DNA of 64,000 nt. Origin: Paenibacillus mesophilus. Its GTDB lineage: Bacteria; Bacillota; Bacilli; Paenibacillales; NBRC-103111. The stretch is from assembly GCF_005938385.1 (NCBI RefSeq), contig NZ_VCRA01000001.1, forward strand, positions 124,001 through 188,000, given 5' to 3'. The stretch's first letter is position 1. Every line of letters starts with the position of its first letter. Below, one piece after another: positions 35,410 to 43,307 of the stretch. Position numbers and translations under genes: made by a program. The notes under the pieces were generated by a model. It saw only the letters and a program-made list of their open reading frames with translations, was not told where the DNA came from and ran no database searches.

Positions 35410-36543
35410 TTGCCCTTGAACAAGTTTGCGGTCATCACCGCCATATCCATAGCGGCCGCGCTATCCGGCTGCTCTTCGACCGCTCCTACCGGAGATGCCG
35501 GAGCAAGCTCCACGAAGGAAACGTCTATCGCATCTGCCGACGCCTCTCCTTCGACTCCGGCCAAAGTGACGGTAGGCGCATTCACCCAGGAAAAGATAAC
35601 CCCCGAACAACGAACGATTCCGCCAACCTATACGAAATTTTTCAAAAAAAGCGATTTGGGTCCTGTCATCCCCGGATTGCAGCAGGGGCTCGTACCGCAA
35701 GGCATCGCTTATTTCGCTTCCCGGAACTGGATCGTTATTTCCTCTTACCGCGATAAAGCCCCGAGCGTACTGTCCGTAATCGATCTGAAGACGAATAAGC
35801 TGCTGAAAACCGTGCTGCTTTACGAGAATGACACGACCCCGTACATGGGCCATGCCGGAGGAATCGCGATCAGCGCCGAGCATTTGTGGGTCGGCTCGGA
35901 TAGTCTGGTCCGCGCTGTCCGATTGGACGATGTCGTCAATGCCAAAGACGGGGGACGCGTCCCATTTCGAGAGAAGTTCGGAACGGAGACCAAAGCTTCC
36001 TTCCTCGCTTATTCCGACGGTATCCTATGGGCGGGCGACTATTCCGACAAAGAGTATCCGACCGATGCGAGCCACCATATGACAAGCCGGGACAATAAAG
36101 CATACAAAGCTTGGGCGGCCGGCTACAAAATCGATAAAGACACCGATCTGATCGGTCAAAGCCATCCGGTAAACCCGGCTGCGCAGCGGGCGATTCCCGA
36201 CTACATCTTTGCTGTCGCCGATAAAATCCAGGGCTTCGCGGTACACGAAGGTAAAGTATGGCTCAGCCAGTCCGGCGGGCGCGCCAACGACAGCTACCTG
36301 CTCGGTTACACGGATGTGCGCGGCGAAGAGCCTCATCTGCGCCTGCAGCTTGCCGGCCGTGAAGTGCCGCTGTGGTACTTGGACGGTAAAAATATGACCG
36401 ATACGTGGATCATGCCGCCCATGTCCGAAGGGCTGGATACGGTCAAAGACAAAATCGCCGTCCTGTTCGAATCCGGCGCGAAGCCGTACCTGTCGCAGGG
36501 AACGTTCCCGGTCGATCAGATTTATTTATTTTCGCCGAAATAA
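35410..36543 (+). CDS. Lipoprotein of unknown function, possible beta-propeller
   Basis: A 377-residue lipoprotein. It starts at TTG 35410, decided by AAGGAGG at 8 nt; this gives MPLNKFAVITAISIAAALSG followed by the lipobox cysteine at 21. A low-complexity linker rich in Ser, Thr and Ala follows. The body has repeated strands such as NWIVISSYRDKAPSVLSVID and HLWVGSD, which resemble a propeller with a KTNKLLKTV-type loop. I do not recognise a named family. It follows the phosphoesterase closely. Confidence 0.8.
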   Translation: MPLNKFAVITAISIAAALSGCSSTAPTGDAGASSTKETSIASADASPSTPAKVTVGAFTQEKITPEQRTIPPTYTKFFKKSDLGPVIPGLQQGLVPQGIAYFASRNWIVISSYRDKAPSVLSVIDLKTNKLLKTVLLYENDTTPYMGHAGGIAISAEHLWVGSDSLVRAVRLDDVVNAKDGGRVPFREKFGTETKASFLAYSDGILWAGDYSDKEYPTDASHHMTSRDNKAYKAWAAGYKIDKDTDLIGQSHPVNPAAQRAIPDYIFAVADKIQGFAVHEGKVWLSQSGGRANDSYLLGYTDVRGEEPHLRLQLAGREVPLWYLDGKNMTDTWIMPPMSEGLDTVKDKIAVLFESGAKPYLSQGTFPVDQIYLFSPK

Positions 36544-36645
36544 CGCGGCATTTCGCCTTCGCAATAACTGAAAAAAGAAAAGTATTGCATTTTATTAAAT
36601 TTTGTTTCATAATTAATACTAGATTGAATCATATTTATTACCCAA

Positions 36646-36675
36646 TTGAAAACGGTTCCATGTTGTTGGTTATAA
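36646..36675 (+). promoter_or_regulatory. Promoter overlapped by a perfect cre site
   Basis: TTGAAA (36646-36651) and TTATAA (36670-36675) are 18 bp apart. TGAAAACGGTTCCA at 36647-36660 matches the CcpA consensus TGNAANCGNTNNCA in every fixed position and covers the -35 box. This predicts direct catabolite repression of the binding-protein gene at 36883. The rest of the 36544-36882 gap is AT-rich with no other feature I recognise. Confidence 0.65.
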
Positions 36676-36882
36676 GGGTGGAGTCCACGAGAGAACCCCG
36701 AGGCCGATACATCTTTTTCGATTCGTTCCGAAGAGGTGTCATTGCCCGAGGTTATTTGTGCTTTTTTCGTACAGAAAAAAGGAGGTGGACTGCCGCGAAC
36801 CATTCCGTGCGAGTATCATCGTCACCAGGTTAAGCGCTAAAGCAAAGGAATTGAAACCAAAATGAATCGAGGGGTAGTACAT

Positions 36883-38196
36883 ATGGCCAACTTTATGAAA
36901 AGGCTTACATTACTGTCTATTATCGCGGCGGTATCGATGACGGGGTGCTCTTCCGCCAAATCGGGGGATGCGGTCAAATCGAAAGACTCCGCTTATACGG
37001 TATCCACCGATCCGGTAACTTTAAAGTTTTACGTCAACGTGACGAGACTGTCGGAGCTCGAGTTTCAAACGTATTTCGTCGAGCCGATCAAACAAAAGTA
37101 TCCGTATATTACGCTTCAAAAGCTGGAGGGCGAAATCGACAAGCTCGTGGCGGCCGGAGAAATTCCGGATCTGATCATGTCCGACAACGATTGGCATATG
37201 CCGCTGAAACAATTGGACCTTCCCGCCGATTTGACCGAGTTGGTCAAAAAATCCGGCTTCGACTTGAGCAAGTTCGTCCCGGAGACGGTTCAAGCGATCC
37301 GGAATCTGGACCCGAACGGCCAGCTGCAAGGCATTCCGCTCTTCTTGAATACGGGCGCGCTCTTCTACAATAAAGACATTTTCAACAAGTTCGGCGTTCC
37401 TTATCCGAAGGATGGCATGCTCTGGAGCGAAGTGCTCGATCTGTCCAAAAAGTTGACCCGAAACGAGAATGGCGTTCAATATATCGGTTGGGACCCCCGC
37501 TTTCCCGACCATTTGATCAGCCCGTATACGCAAGAATTCGTAGATCCGAAAACGAACAAAGCGCTGATCGATATTCCGCGCTACCGGAAAATACTCGAGC
37601 TGTTCAAGCAAGTGTATGAGCAGCCCGGCTATATCGGACCGAAAAACGAGTATGCTTACGGACCGGGCGGATTCGTGACGACTCACATATTGGCCATGCA
37701 GGCCGACTGGGTCAGCAAGCTCGTAAGCGATCTCCTCCAAGCCGAAGCGAAGCAGGCGGCACCGAACTGGGATCTCGCGACGGTTCCGAACTTCGAGGAT
37801 ACCGTAGGCAAAGGACGCCATGTGCTGGCCGACATGCTGATCATTACGAAACCGAGCAAATACAAGGAACAAGCGATGCAGGTCATTCAACTGCTGACGT
37901 CCCGCGAGCAGCAAATCAAGATGACCCGGGATGCCCGGCTTACCGTCCTGAAGGACGACGAGGTCGTGAAGCAATTCGGTGCGAATACCCCGTCGCTTAA
38001 AGGCAAAAACATAGAGGCCATCTACAAATATACGCCTTCCAAAACCCCACAGCCGCATATTGCGGACAAAGAAGTGCAGACGGTCATTCGCGATATGCGC
38101 AAGGAAATGGCGGTCAACAAAAAGGATATCAATACGGTTCTCCGGGAAGGGCAAGAGAAAGCGGACAAGAAAATCGCGGAATTGATGGCGAAGTAA
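36883..38196 (+). CDS. Extracellular solute-binding lipoprotein, orphan
   Basis: A 437-residue sugar-importer binding protein. The signal peptide ends in SMTGC, a lipobox. FYNKDIFNKFGVPYPKDG and LTRNENGVQYIGWDP link it to the binding proteins at 7675, 9165 and 55651. ATG 36883 follows GAGGGG at 10 nt; an ATG seven codons upstream is less well placed. No permease gene lies nearby, so it must work with an importer encoded elsewhere, or with the permeases of this window. Its promoter is under a cre site, which supports a carbohydrate ligand. Confidence 0.9.
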   Translation: MANFMKRLTLLSIIAAVSMTGCSSAKSGDAVKSKDSAYTVSTDPVTLKFYVNVTRLSELEFQTYFVEPIKQKYPYITLQKLEGEIDKLVAAGEIPDLIMSDNDWHMPLKQLDLPADLTELVKKSGFDLSKFVPETVQAIRNLDPNGQLQGIPLFLNTGALFYNKDIFNKFGVPYPKDGMLWSEVLDLSKKLTRNENGVQYIGWDPRFPDHLISPYTQEFVDPKTNKALIDIPRYRKILELFKQVYEQPGYIGPKNEYAYGPGGFVTTHILAMQADWVSKLVSDLLQAEAKQAAPNWDLATVPNFEDTVGKGRHVLADMLIITKPSKYKEQAMQVIQLLTSREQQIKMTRDARLTVLKDDEVVKQFGANTPSLKGKNIEAIYKYTPSKTPQPHIADKEVQTVIRDMRKEMAVNKKDINTVLREGQEKADKKIAELMAK

Positions 38197-38205
38197 TGGC
38201 AAAAA

Positions 38206-38227
38206 GGAGCGGCCCTGCGGCCGCTCC
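38206..38227. terminator. Bidirectional terminator
   Basis: GGAGCGGCC pairs with GGCCGCTCC around a four-base loop; AAAAA lies on one side and CTTCATTTT on the other. It serves the convergent binding-protein and trhP2 genes. Confidence 0.85.
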
Positions 38228-38255
38228 CTTCATTTTCCGCTATGCGATTGATGGC

Positions 38256-39587
38256 TCACTTCTTCCGGCCGACCTGCTTGCGCATCATGTCCATCGGCTT
38301 GACCGGCTGCTCGACCTTGAACTTCACCAGCTGCAGCGGATGCCGCGCGGCGTCCAGCACGTTGCCTTCCTCGTCCGTAAGCTCGCCAACCTGCTGCTTG
38401 AAGAACGTCCCTCCCGGACCGAAAAATTCGACTTCCTGCCCCGGCTTGAAATGGTTGCGCTGTTGAACCGTGGCCACACCCGTCGCCTCATCGTAATCGA
38501 CGACAAGTCCGGCGAAATCGAAGTCGACCCGTTTGTCCTCTGGTCCGAAAATATGATCCTCATGGCCCGGAGCATCGAAGAAAAAGCCTGTATTCAGCGG
38601 TCGGTTCGCCGCCTTGTATATTTCCTGCAGCCATTCTTCCTTCAGCTCATACCCTTCCGGATCTTCATAATAAGCGTCGATCGCCTGACGGTACGCGTTC
38701 ACGACCGTCGCTACATAGTGGATGCTCTTCATCCGGCCTTCGATCTTGAAGCTTTCCACGCCGGAACGAATCATCTCGGGAATATGCTCGATCATGCACA
38801 GATCCTTGGCGCTCATCATGAACGGATCTTCCCCTTGGAAGAGCGGGGTCCCCGTCATGCCTTCCTTGAACCGCTTCAACGTCTGATCCGACGCCGCCTG
38901 CTCCTCGGTCACGATCTGCTCGATCTCGACATCGCCGTCTTCGAACAGGTCGTACTTCCAGCGGCACGATTGGCAGCAGCCGCCCCGGTTCGAGTCGCGG
39001 TCCGTGAAATGGTTGGACAGCACGCATCGACCGGAGTAGGAGCTGCACATCGCGCCGTGGATAAACGTCTCGATCTCGATGTCGACGTTCCGCTTGATCT
39101 CGAGTATTTCCTCCATAGTCGCTTCCCGGCCGAGCACGACCCGGTGAACGTCCTCTTCCTTCCAAAACTGCACGGCCTGCCAGTTGACGGTCGATTGCTG
39201 CGTGCTCAGATGGATTTCCAGCTTCGGTGCTGCCCTTTTGCACGTCTCGATAATCGCCGGATCGGCGACGATAATGGCGGCGATGCCCGCATCCTGCAAA
39301 TTGCGCAAATAGTCCTCGATACCGGCGATATCCTCGTTATGCGCGTAAATATTAGCCGCCACGAACACTTTGGCTCCGTACCGGTTCGCGAACTCGACCG
39401 CCTCGCGCATTTCCTCGAATGTGAAGTTGTCGGCATTCGAACGCAGTCCGTATTTTTGCCCGCCGATATAGACGGCATCGGCACCGTAGTGGATCGCGAA
39501 CTTCAGCTTCTCCAAGCTGCCTCCCGGAGCGAGCAGCTCCGGCTTCTGCCCCGGCTTCAGCTTCGTATGAACGGTTTGTAGCTGCAT
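38256..39587 (-). CDS. trhP2: Peptidase U32 family tRNA hydroxylation protein TrhP2 (YrrO)
   Basis: A 443-residue protein of the U32 family, which despite the name takes part in prephenate-dependent 5-hydroxylation of uridine 34 in tRNA. The U32 signature is ETFIHGAMCSSYSGRC, and further cysteines follow in GGCCQSCRWKY, as expected for an iron-sulfur site. A C-terminal domain of about 90 residues (GFFFDAPGHED onward) is present as in YrrO. It overlaps trhP1 by one base (TGATG), so the two subunits are coupled. The order trhP1-trhP2 matches Bacillus yrrN-yrrO. Confidence 0.9.
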   Translation of the reverse strand: MQLQTVHTKLKPGQKPELLAPGGSLEKLKFAIHYGADAVYIGGQKYGLRSNADNFTFEEMREAVEFANRYGAKVFVAANIYAHNEDIAGIEDYLRNLQDAGIAAIIVADPAIIETCKRAAPKLEIHLSTQQSTVNWQAVQFWKEEDVHRVVLGREATMEEILEIKRNVDIEIETFIHGAMCSSYSGRCVLSNHFTDRDSNRGGCCQSCRWKYDLFEDGDVEIEQIVTEEQAASDQTLKRFKEGMTGTPLFQGEDPFMMSAKDLCMIEHIPEMIRSGVESFKIEGRMKSIHYVATVVNAYRQAIDAYYEDPEGYELKEEWLQEIYKAANRPLNTGFFFDAPGHEDHIFGPEDKRVDFDFAGLVVDYDEATGVATVQQRNHFKPGQEVEFFGPGGTFFKQQVGELTDEEGNVLDAARHPLQLVKFKVEQPVKPMDMMRKQVGRKK

Positions 39588-40549
39588 CAGTAAACTTGCT
39601 CCTTATAGTAAAATCCGAACGACAGCTCCCGGTCCGGGTCCTGCAGCTCGCGTATCGGTTCCAGCCATTCCTCGTCGAAGACGTACCCGGCGGGATCGGC
39701 CGCATAGGCGTCGATCGCTTTCCGGTAGCAGCGGACGACCGTCTCGTTGTATTCGACCGGCTTAAGCAGCCCTTCGATCCGGAAGCTGTCGATGCCCGCT
39801 TCCATAAGCTCGTGCAGGCTTTCCAGCATGCACATGTCGTCGCCGCTCATCACATGCGTACCGTTCGCATCCTCATAGACCGGATATTTCTCGTCCTTGC
39901 GCTCCTCTTCGATCAGAAACAGCTTGCGGTCCGCATCGAGACGCTCGCCTTGCGCCGATTGCCCCTGATGCTCCCAGTAATTTTTCAACAGCGTCCGCTT
40001 CGAATGGTAAATGTTCGTCATGCCGTGTACCTGCACCTGCACCTCGGCCATGACATGCCGCTTGATATCGACCACTTCGTCCATATTGAGCTCCCGGGCT
40101 AGAAAGACGCGCGTAGCCCCTTTGCCTGTCCAATAGTTGGCCGTCACGTAATTCGTCGACGTCATCTCGGCGTTCCAATGGAGCGGAAGCTGGACGCCTG
40201 CCTGCCTCATGGCGATCAACACCGCCGGATCGCCGAATACGACCGCATCCGCGCCCGAGTCCGCAACGAGCTTTAAATAACCGGGAAGCTCCGGGAGCAC
40301 CTCGTTATGCAAAATTCCGTTGCATACGACATACGCCTTCGCCCCCTTCCCATGGGCAAGCCGGATCGCTTCCCCGATCCGTTCGGGCGGAATATCCCCC
40401 GTCAGACGCATCCCGAAGCGCTGATCCCCGATATAGAAAGCATCGGCGCCGGCATCCGCCAGGCGTTCGATTTGCTCGATCGAGCCGGCGCCGATCAGCA
40501 GCTCCGGTTTGCGGAATGCCGCAGCCAGTTGTTTCGCATTGTCGCTCAT
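39587..40549 (-). CDS. trhP1: Peptidase U32 family tRNA hydroxylation protein TrhP1 (YrrN)
   Basis: A 320-residue U32-family partner of TrhP2. It has the barrel motifs ADAFYIGDQRFGMR and QVHGMTNIYHSKRTLL, the latter the U32 signature without the cysteines, as is usual for the smaller subunit. I start at ATG 40549, with GAGGTG about 9 nt upstream; a GTG four codons earlier is inside that site. In Bacillus the methyltransferase gene yrrM (trmR) lies between mltG and this gene. Here mltG ends only 8 bp before the start, so trmR is missing from the block. Confidence 0.9.
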   Translation of the reverse strand: MSDNAKQLAAAFRKPELLIGAGSIEQIERLADAGADAFYIGDQRFGMRLTGDIPPERIGEAIRLAHGKGAKAYVVCNGILHNEVLPELPGYLKLVADSGADAVVFGDPAVLIAMRQAGVQLPLHWNAEMTSTNYVTANYWTGKGATRVFLARELNMDEVVDIKRHVMAEVQVQVHGMTNIYHSKRTLLKNYWEHQGQSAQGERLDADRKLFLIEEERKDEKYPVYEDANGTHVMSGDDMCMLESLHELMEAGIDSFRIEGLLKPVEYNETVVRCYRKAIDAYAADPAGYVFDEEWLEPIRELQDPDRELSFGFYYKEQVY

Positions 40550-40557
40550 CGTGGATG

Positions 40558-41610
40558 TCACCTCTTCTTGCTATCCGCTATATTTTTCAAGTGCTGCTCG
40601 TACGTCTCCGCGAACGTATGCTTTTGCGTTCCGTCGCTTTTCGTGACGTAGAACAAATACTTCGTATCCACAGGGTAAAGCGCGGCCTGAATCGATTTCA
40701 GGCTCGGGCTTGCGATCGGACCCGGAGGCAGTCCGGCGATTTTGTACGTATTATAAGGACTGTCGATCTGCAAATCTTTCTCGAACAGCCTTTCCTTCGG
40801 CTTGTCGAGCGCGTATTGGACCGTGGCGTCGATCTGCAGCTTCATGCCGATTTTGATCCGGTTGTAGATGACGCTTGCCACGATCGGCCGTTCTTCATCA
40901 TCGACCACCTCGCGTTCGATCAACGAGGCGACCGTCATCATTTGGTGAAACGTCAACCCGCTTTGCTTCAGCTTGTCCGGCCAGTCCGCCGGCAGCCCCG
41001 CGAGCTTCCTGTCCAGCTCGGAAGCCATGCGCAGCACCATATCTTTCGTCGTGCTGTCCAGCTTGAATTCGTACGTCTCCGGGAATAAATACCCTTCCAG
41101 CCGGTGCCGGAGCCCGGGGTCGTCCGGAATATCCGCCACCCATTTGACCGAACCGTAGTCCTGCTTCTTATCCGTCAGTTCGAGAAAAAGCTGCCGGTCG
41201 AAGCCCGGCCTTCCTTCCAGCCTGTCCGCAATTTGCAGGACGGTGTACCCTTCGGGAATCGTAAACCGCAAAGCTTCCTGCTTGACCGTGTCGCCTTCGT
41301 TCAATTTCCCGATCATCTCGTCCAGCTCCATGCCGGGCCGCATCACATACTCGCCGGCTTGGAACCGGCCGCCTTCTTTCTTATAAATCAAATAATAGCG
41401 GAATACTTTCGCGTCGCGGACCAAGCCGTTCTCCTCGAGCAGCTTGGCGATTTGTCCCGACCCCATCCCGGGCGGTACCGTTATCCTCACTTCTTGCTCC
41501 GACGCTTCGGTAGGCTTCAGCGCATAAGCGACATACATCGCCGTACCCGCCCCGGCCAGCACCAGAGCAAGCAGGACGACCGATAGCGTGATGAATGCGA
41601 TTCGTTTCAA
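40558..41610 (-). CDS. mltG: Endolytic murein transglycosylase MltG
   Basis: A 350-residue membrane-anchored enzyme that cuts nascent peptidoglycan glycan strands. One N-terminal helix is followed by a LysM-like domain (VPPGMGSGQIAKLLEENGLV) and the YceG domain. The catalytic glutamate is E232 in MTVASLIEREV, and the C-terminal region has YNTYKIAGLPPGPIASPS. I chose TTG 41610 because AGAGGAAACAG lies at good spacing; another TTG at 41637 has no ribosome site. A terminator precedes it, so it is separated from the DUF1292 genes and probably runs with trhP1 and trhP2. Confidence 0.92.
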   Translation of the reverse strand: MKRIAFITLSVVLLALVLAGAGTAMYVAYALKPTEASEQEVRITVPPGMGSGQIAKLLEENGLVRDAKVFRYYLIYKKEGGRFQAGEYVMRPGMELDEMIGKLNEGDTVKQEALRFTIPEGYTVLQIADRLEGRPGFDRQLFLELTDKKQDYGSVKWVADIPDDPGLRHRLEGYLFPETYEFKLDSTTKDMVLRMASELDRKLAGLPADWPDKLKQSGLTFHQMMTVASLIEREVVDDEERPIVASVIYNRIKIGMKLQIDATVQYALDKPKERLFEKDLQIDSPYNTYKIAGLPPGPIASPSLKSIQAALYPVDTKYLFYVTKSDGTQKHTFAETYEQHLKNIADSKKR

Positions 41611-41662
41611 TCTGTTTCCTCTCCCATGTCGTTTCAAGAATGGCGGGCCGGGCCGGAATACG

Positions 41663-41718
41663 AAAAAAAGAGCGGTCCGTCAGCCGCCCGTGGTCGCCGT
41701 CTCCTATCCGGCCGGACC
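41663..41718 (-). terminator. Terminator after the DUF1292 genes
   Basis: On the minus strand CGGCCGGACC-type arms (GGTCCGGCCG with CGGCTGACGGACC) form a stem followed by GCTCTTTTTTT. A second perfect palindrome (CCGGGTGCGCGCACCCGG, 41717-41734) precedes it. Confidence 0.7.
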
Positions 41719-41735
41719 GGGTGCGCGCACCCGGG

Positions 41736-42053
41736 TCAAGGCCGGTCCTGAATAGGAAACGACATTTCGTCGTACAGCTCCGAGACCGTCTCCCATTCAT
41801 CGTCATCTTCGATCGTTTCCAGCTCGGGCTCGCCGTCGCCGGAAGCGGATATTTTGAAGATAGCGACTTCCTTCTCTTTCCTCAGTTCATCCGACTGGAG
41901 AACCGCGTACACGCTGCCGTTGTACCGGAACTCGGCCATAATCCGATAAGCGACCGATTCGTCCTGCTCGTCGAACAGCTCGATTTCGTCCCCGTAAGCT
42001 TCGCGCAGCAGCCGTACCGGCTCCGCCTGGCCCCATCCTTGTTGGCCGCTCAT
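41736..42053 (-). CDS. DUF1292 family protein (second, divergent copy)
   Basis: A 105-residue acidic cytoplasmic protein of the DUF1292 (YrzB-like) family. The shared pattern is an EIELFDEQDE start, YRIMAEFRYNGSVYAVLQ, an acidic loop and DDEWETVSELYDEM. Its ATG overlaps the stop of the first copy (ATGA). Bacillus has one gene here; this window has two. Function unknown. Confidence 0.85.
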   Translation of the reverse strand: MSGQQGWGQAEPVRLLREAYGDEIELFDEQDESVAYRIMAEFRYNGSVYAVLQSDELRKEKEVAIFKISASGDGEPELETIEDDDEWETVSELYDEMSFPIQDRP

Positions 42054-42370
42054 GCTTGTTCCTCTTGCTCCGACTCCGCTACGAGCGTGTTGAACGTTTC
42101 TTCCACTTCGTTCCACTCTTCTTCGTTATCGATCGTATACAGTTGAAGATCGTCGCCGTCTTCCTCGTATCGGAATGCATACACTTCGTCGGTTTCTTCG
42201 TCTTCCTCGTCTACTTCTACGGGTACGACCATCATGTATTTGTTGCCGGCGAATTGTCCCGTTTCGACTTCGAACTTCATGATGACCTCGAATTCTTCCT
42301 CGTTGCCTTCCTCATCCGGAATATAGATGATTTCCGGCTCTTCCAAGTTCAACTCTTCTTCCTTAGACAT
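42050..42370 (-). CDS. DUF1292 family protein (YrzB-like)
   Basis: A 106-residue, very acidic protein. EIIYIPDEEGNEEEFEVIMK, YMMVVPVE, YAFRYEEDGDDLQLYTID and EEEWNEVEETFN are the family blocks. It lies 9 bp after ruvX, as in Bacillus. ATG 42370 has an AGGTGTG site. Function unknown; conserved with alaS, yrzL and ruvX. Confidence 0.9.
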   Translation of the reverse strand: MSKEEELNLEEPEIIYIPDEEGNEEEFEVIMKFEVETGQFAGNKYMMVVPVEVDEEDEETDEVYAFRYEEDGDDLQLYTIDNEEEWNEVEETFNTLVAESEQEEQA

Positions 42371-42379
42371 AAGCACACC

Positions 42380-42799
42380 TCACCTGTTCGATTTGGAATC
42401 CAAATAGTTTTGCAGAATGAGCGCGGCCGCCATCTTGTCGACGACCTGCTTCCGCTTCTTCCTGCTCACATCGGCCTCGAGCAGCGTCCGCTGCGCCGAA
42501 ACGGTCGTCAGCCGTTCGTCCCACATCATGACGGGCATTTGCAGAGCATCCTTGAGCGTATCGGAAAATGCGATGCAAAGCTCTCCCCGCGGACCGATCG
42601 TATTGTTCATGTTTTTCGGCAGCCCGACCACGATACTCGTTACTTCGTATTCGTCGGCGAGCTGCCGCAAACGTTCCAAATCGTCTTCGGGCTTGCGCCG
42701 CCGGATCACTTCGATCCCTTGCGCCGTCCATCCGAACTCGTCGCTGACCGCGACTCCAATCGTTTTATCTCCGTAGTCCAATCCCATCGTTCGAGCCAT
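42380..42799 (-). CDS. ruvX: Holliday junction resolvase-like protein RuvX (YqgF)
   Basis: A 139-residue RNase H-fold nuclease linked to rRNA processing and recombination. [19 protein letters not shown] near the start, [33 protein letters not shown] and [15 protein letters not shown] are the four family blocks with the acidic catalytic residues. ATG 42799 follows AAGGGGAACGC. It lies between the IreB-like and DUF1292 genes. Confidence 0.93.
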   Translation of the reverse strand: MARTMGLDYGDKTIGVAVSDEFGWTAQGIEVIRRRKPEDDLERLRQLADEYEVTSIVVGLPKNMNNTIGPRGELCIAFSDTLKDALQMPVMMWDERLTTVSAQRTLLEADVSRKKRKQVVDKMAAALILQNYLDSKSNR

Positions 42800-42890
42800 T
42801 GCGTTCCCCTTCGCCGTCGGCCGGCTTCCCGCTGCACGCTCCCCGCGAATAAGCACGGAAGCCGATGGAAAAACTTCCACCGGCCATCGG

Positions 42891-43151
42891 TCATTTATGG
42901 TGCTGCAGATAGAAACGGACCAGTTCTTCGATCAGCTCGTCTCGTTCCCTTTTGCGGATCAGGCTTCTTGCATTGTTATGACGGGGTATGAATGCAGGGT
43001 CGCCGGATAACAAATAACCGACGATTTGGTTGATCGGATTGTACCCTTTCTCCTGCAAGGCATCGTATACCGCCAGAAGAACCTCCTTCGGCGAAGTTTC
43101 CACGCCATCGGCTTTGACGTCGAATTTCATCGTTTTGTCCATCGGATTCAT
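42891..43151 (-). CDS. IreB family regulatory phosphoprotein (YrzL, UPF0297)
   Basis: An 86-residue protein, almost identical to the family consensus: [54 protein letters not shown]. IreB of Enterococcus is a substrate of a Ser/Thr kinase that controls cephalosporin resistance; N-terminal threonines are its phosphosites, and a Thr is present here after MDK. I start at ATG 43151, with GGGGGGTG upstream; ATG 43142 is an alternative. Confidence 0.92.
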   Translation of the reverse strand: MNPMDKTMKFDVKADGVETSPKEVLLAVYDALQEKGYNPINQIVGYLLSGDPAFIPRHNNARSLIRKRERDELIEELVRFYLQHHK

Positions 43152-43307
43152 TACCAGAACACCCCCCGATTGCTGAAACGCCATTTGTGTACTGTCTTTG
43201 TCAAATTTTAGTATGCGCTCTAATCTATTTATTCGTCATTCTCCGCAAAATTCCTGTCGGATCGGAGAAAAATTCACAACTTGTTCGTAAAGCGGTCAAG
43301 GAGCGGC

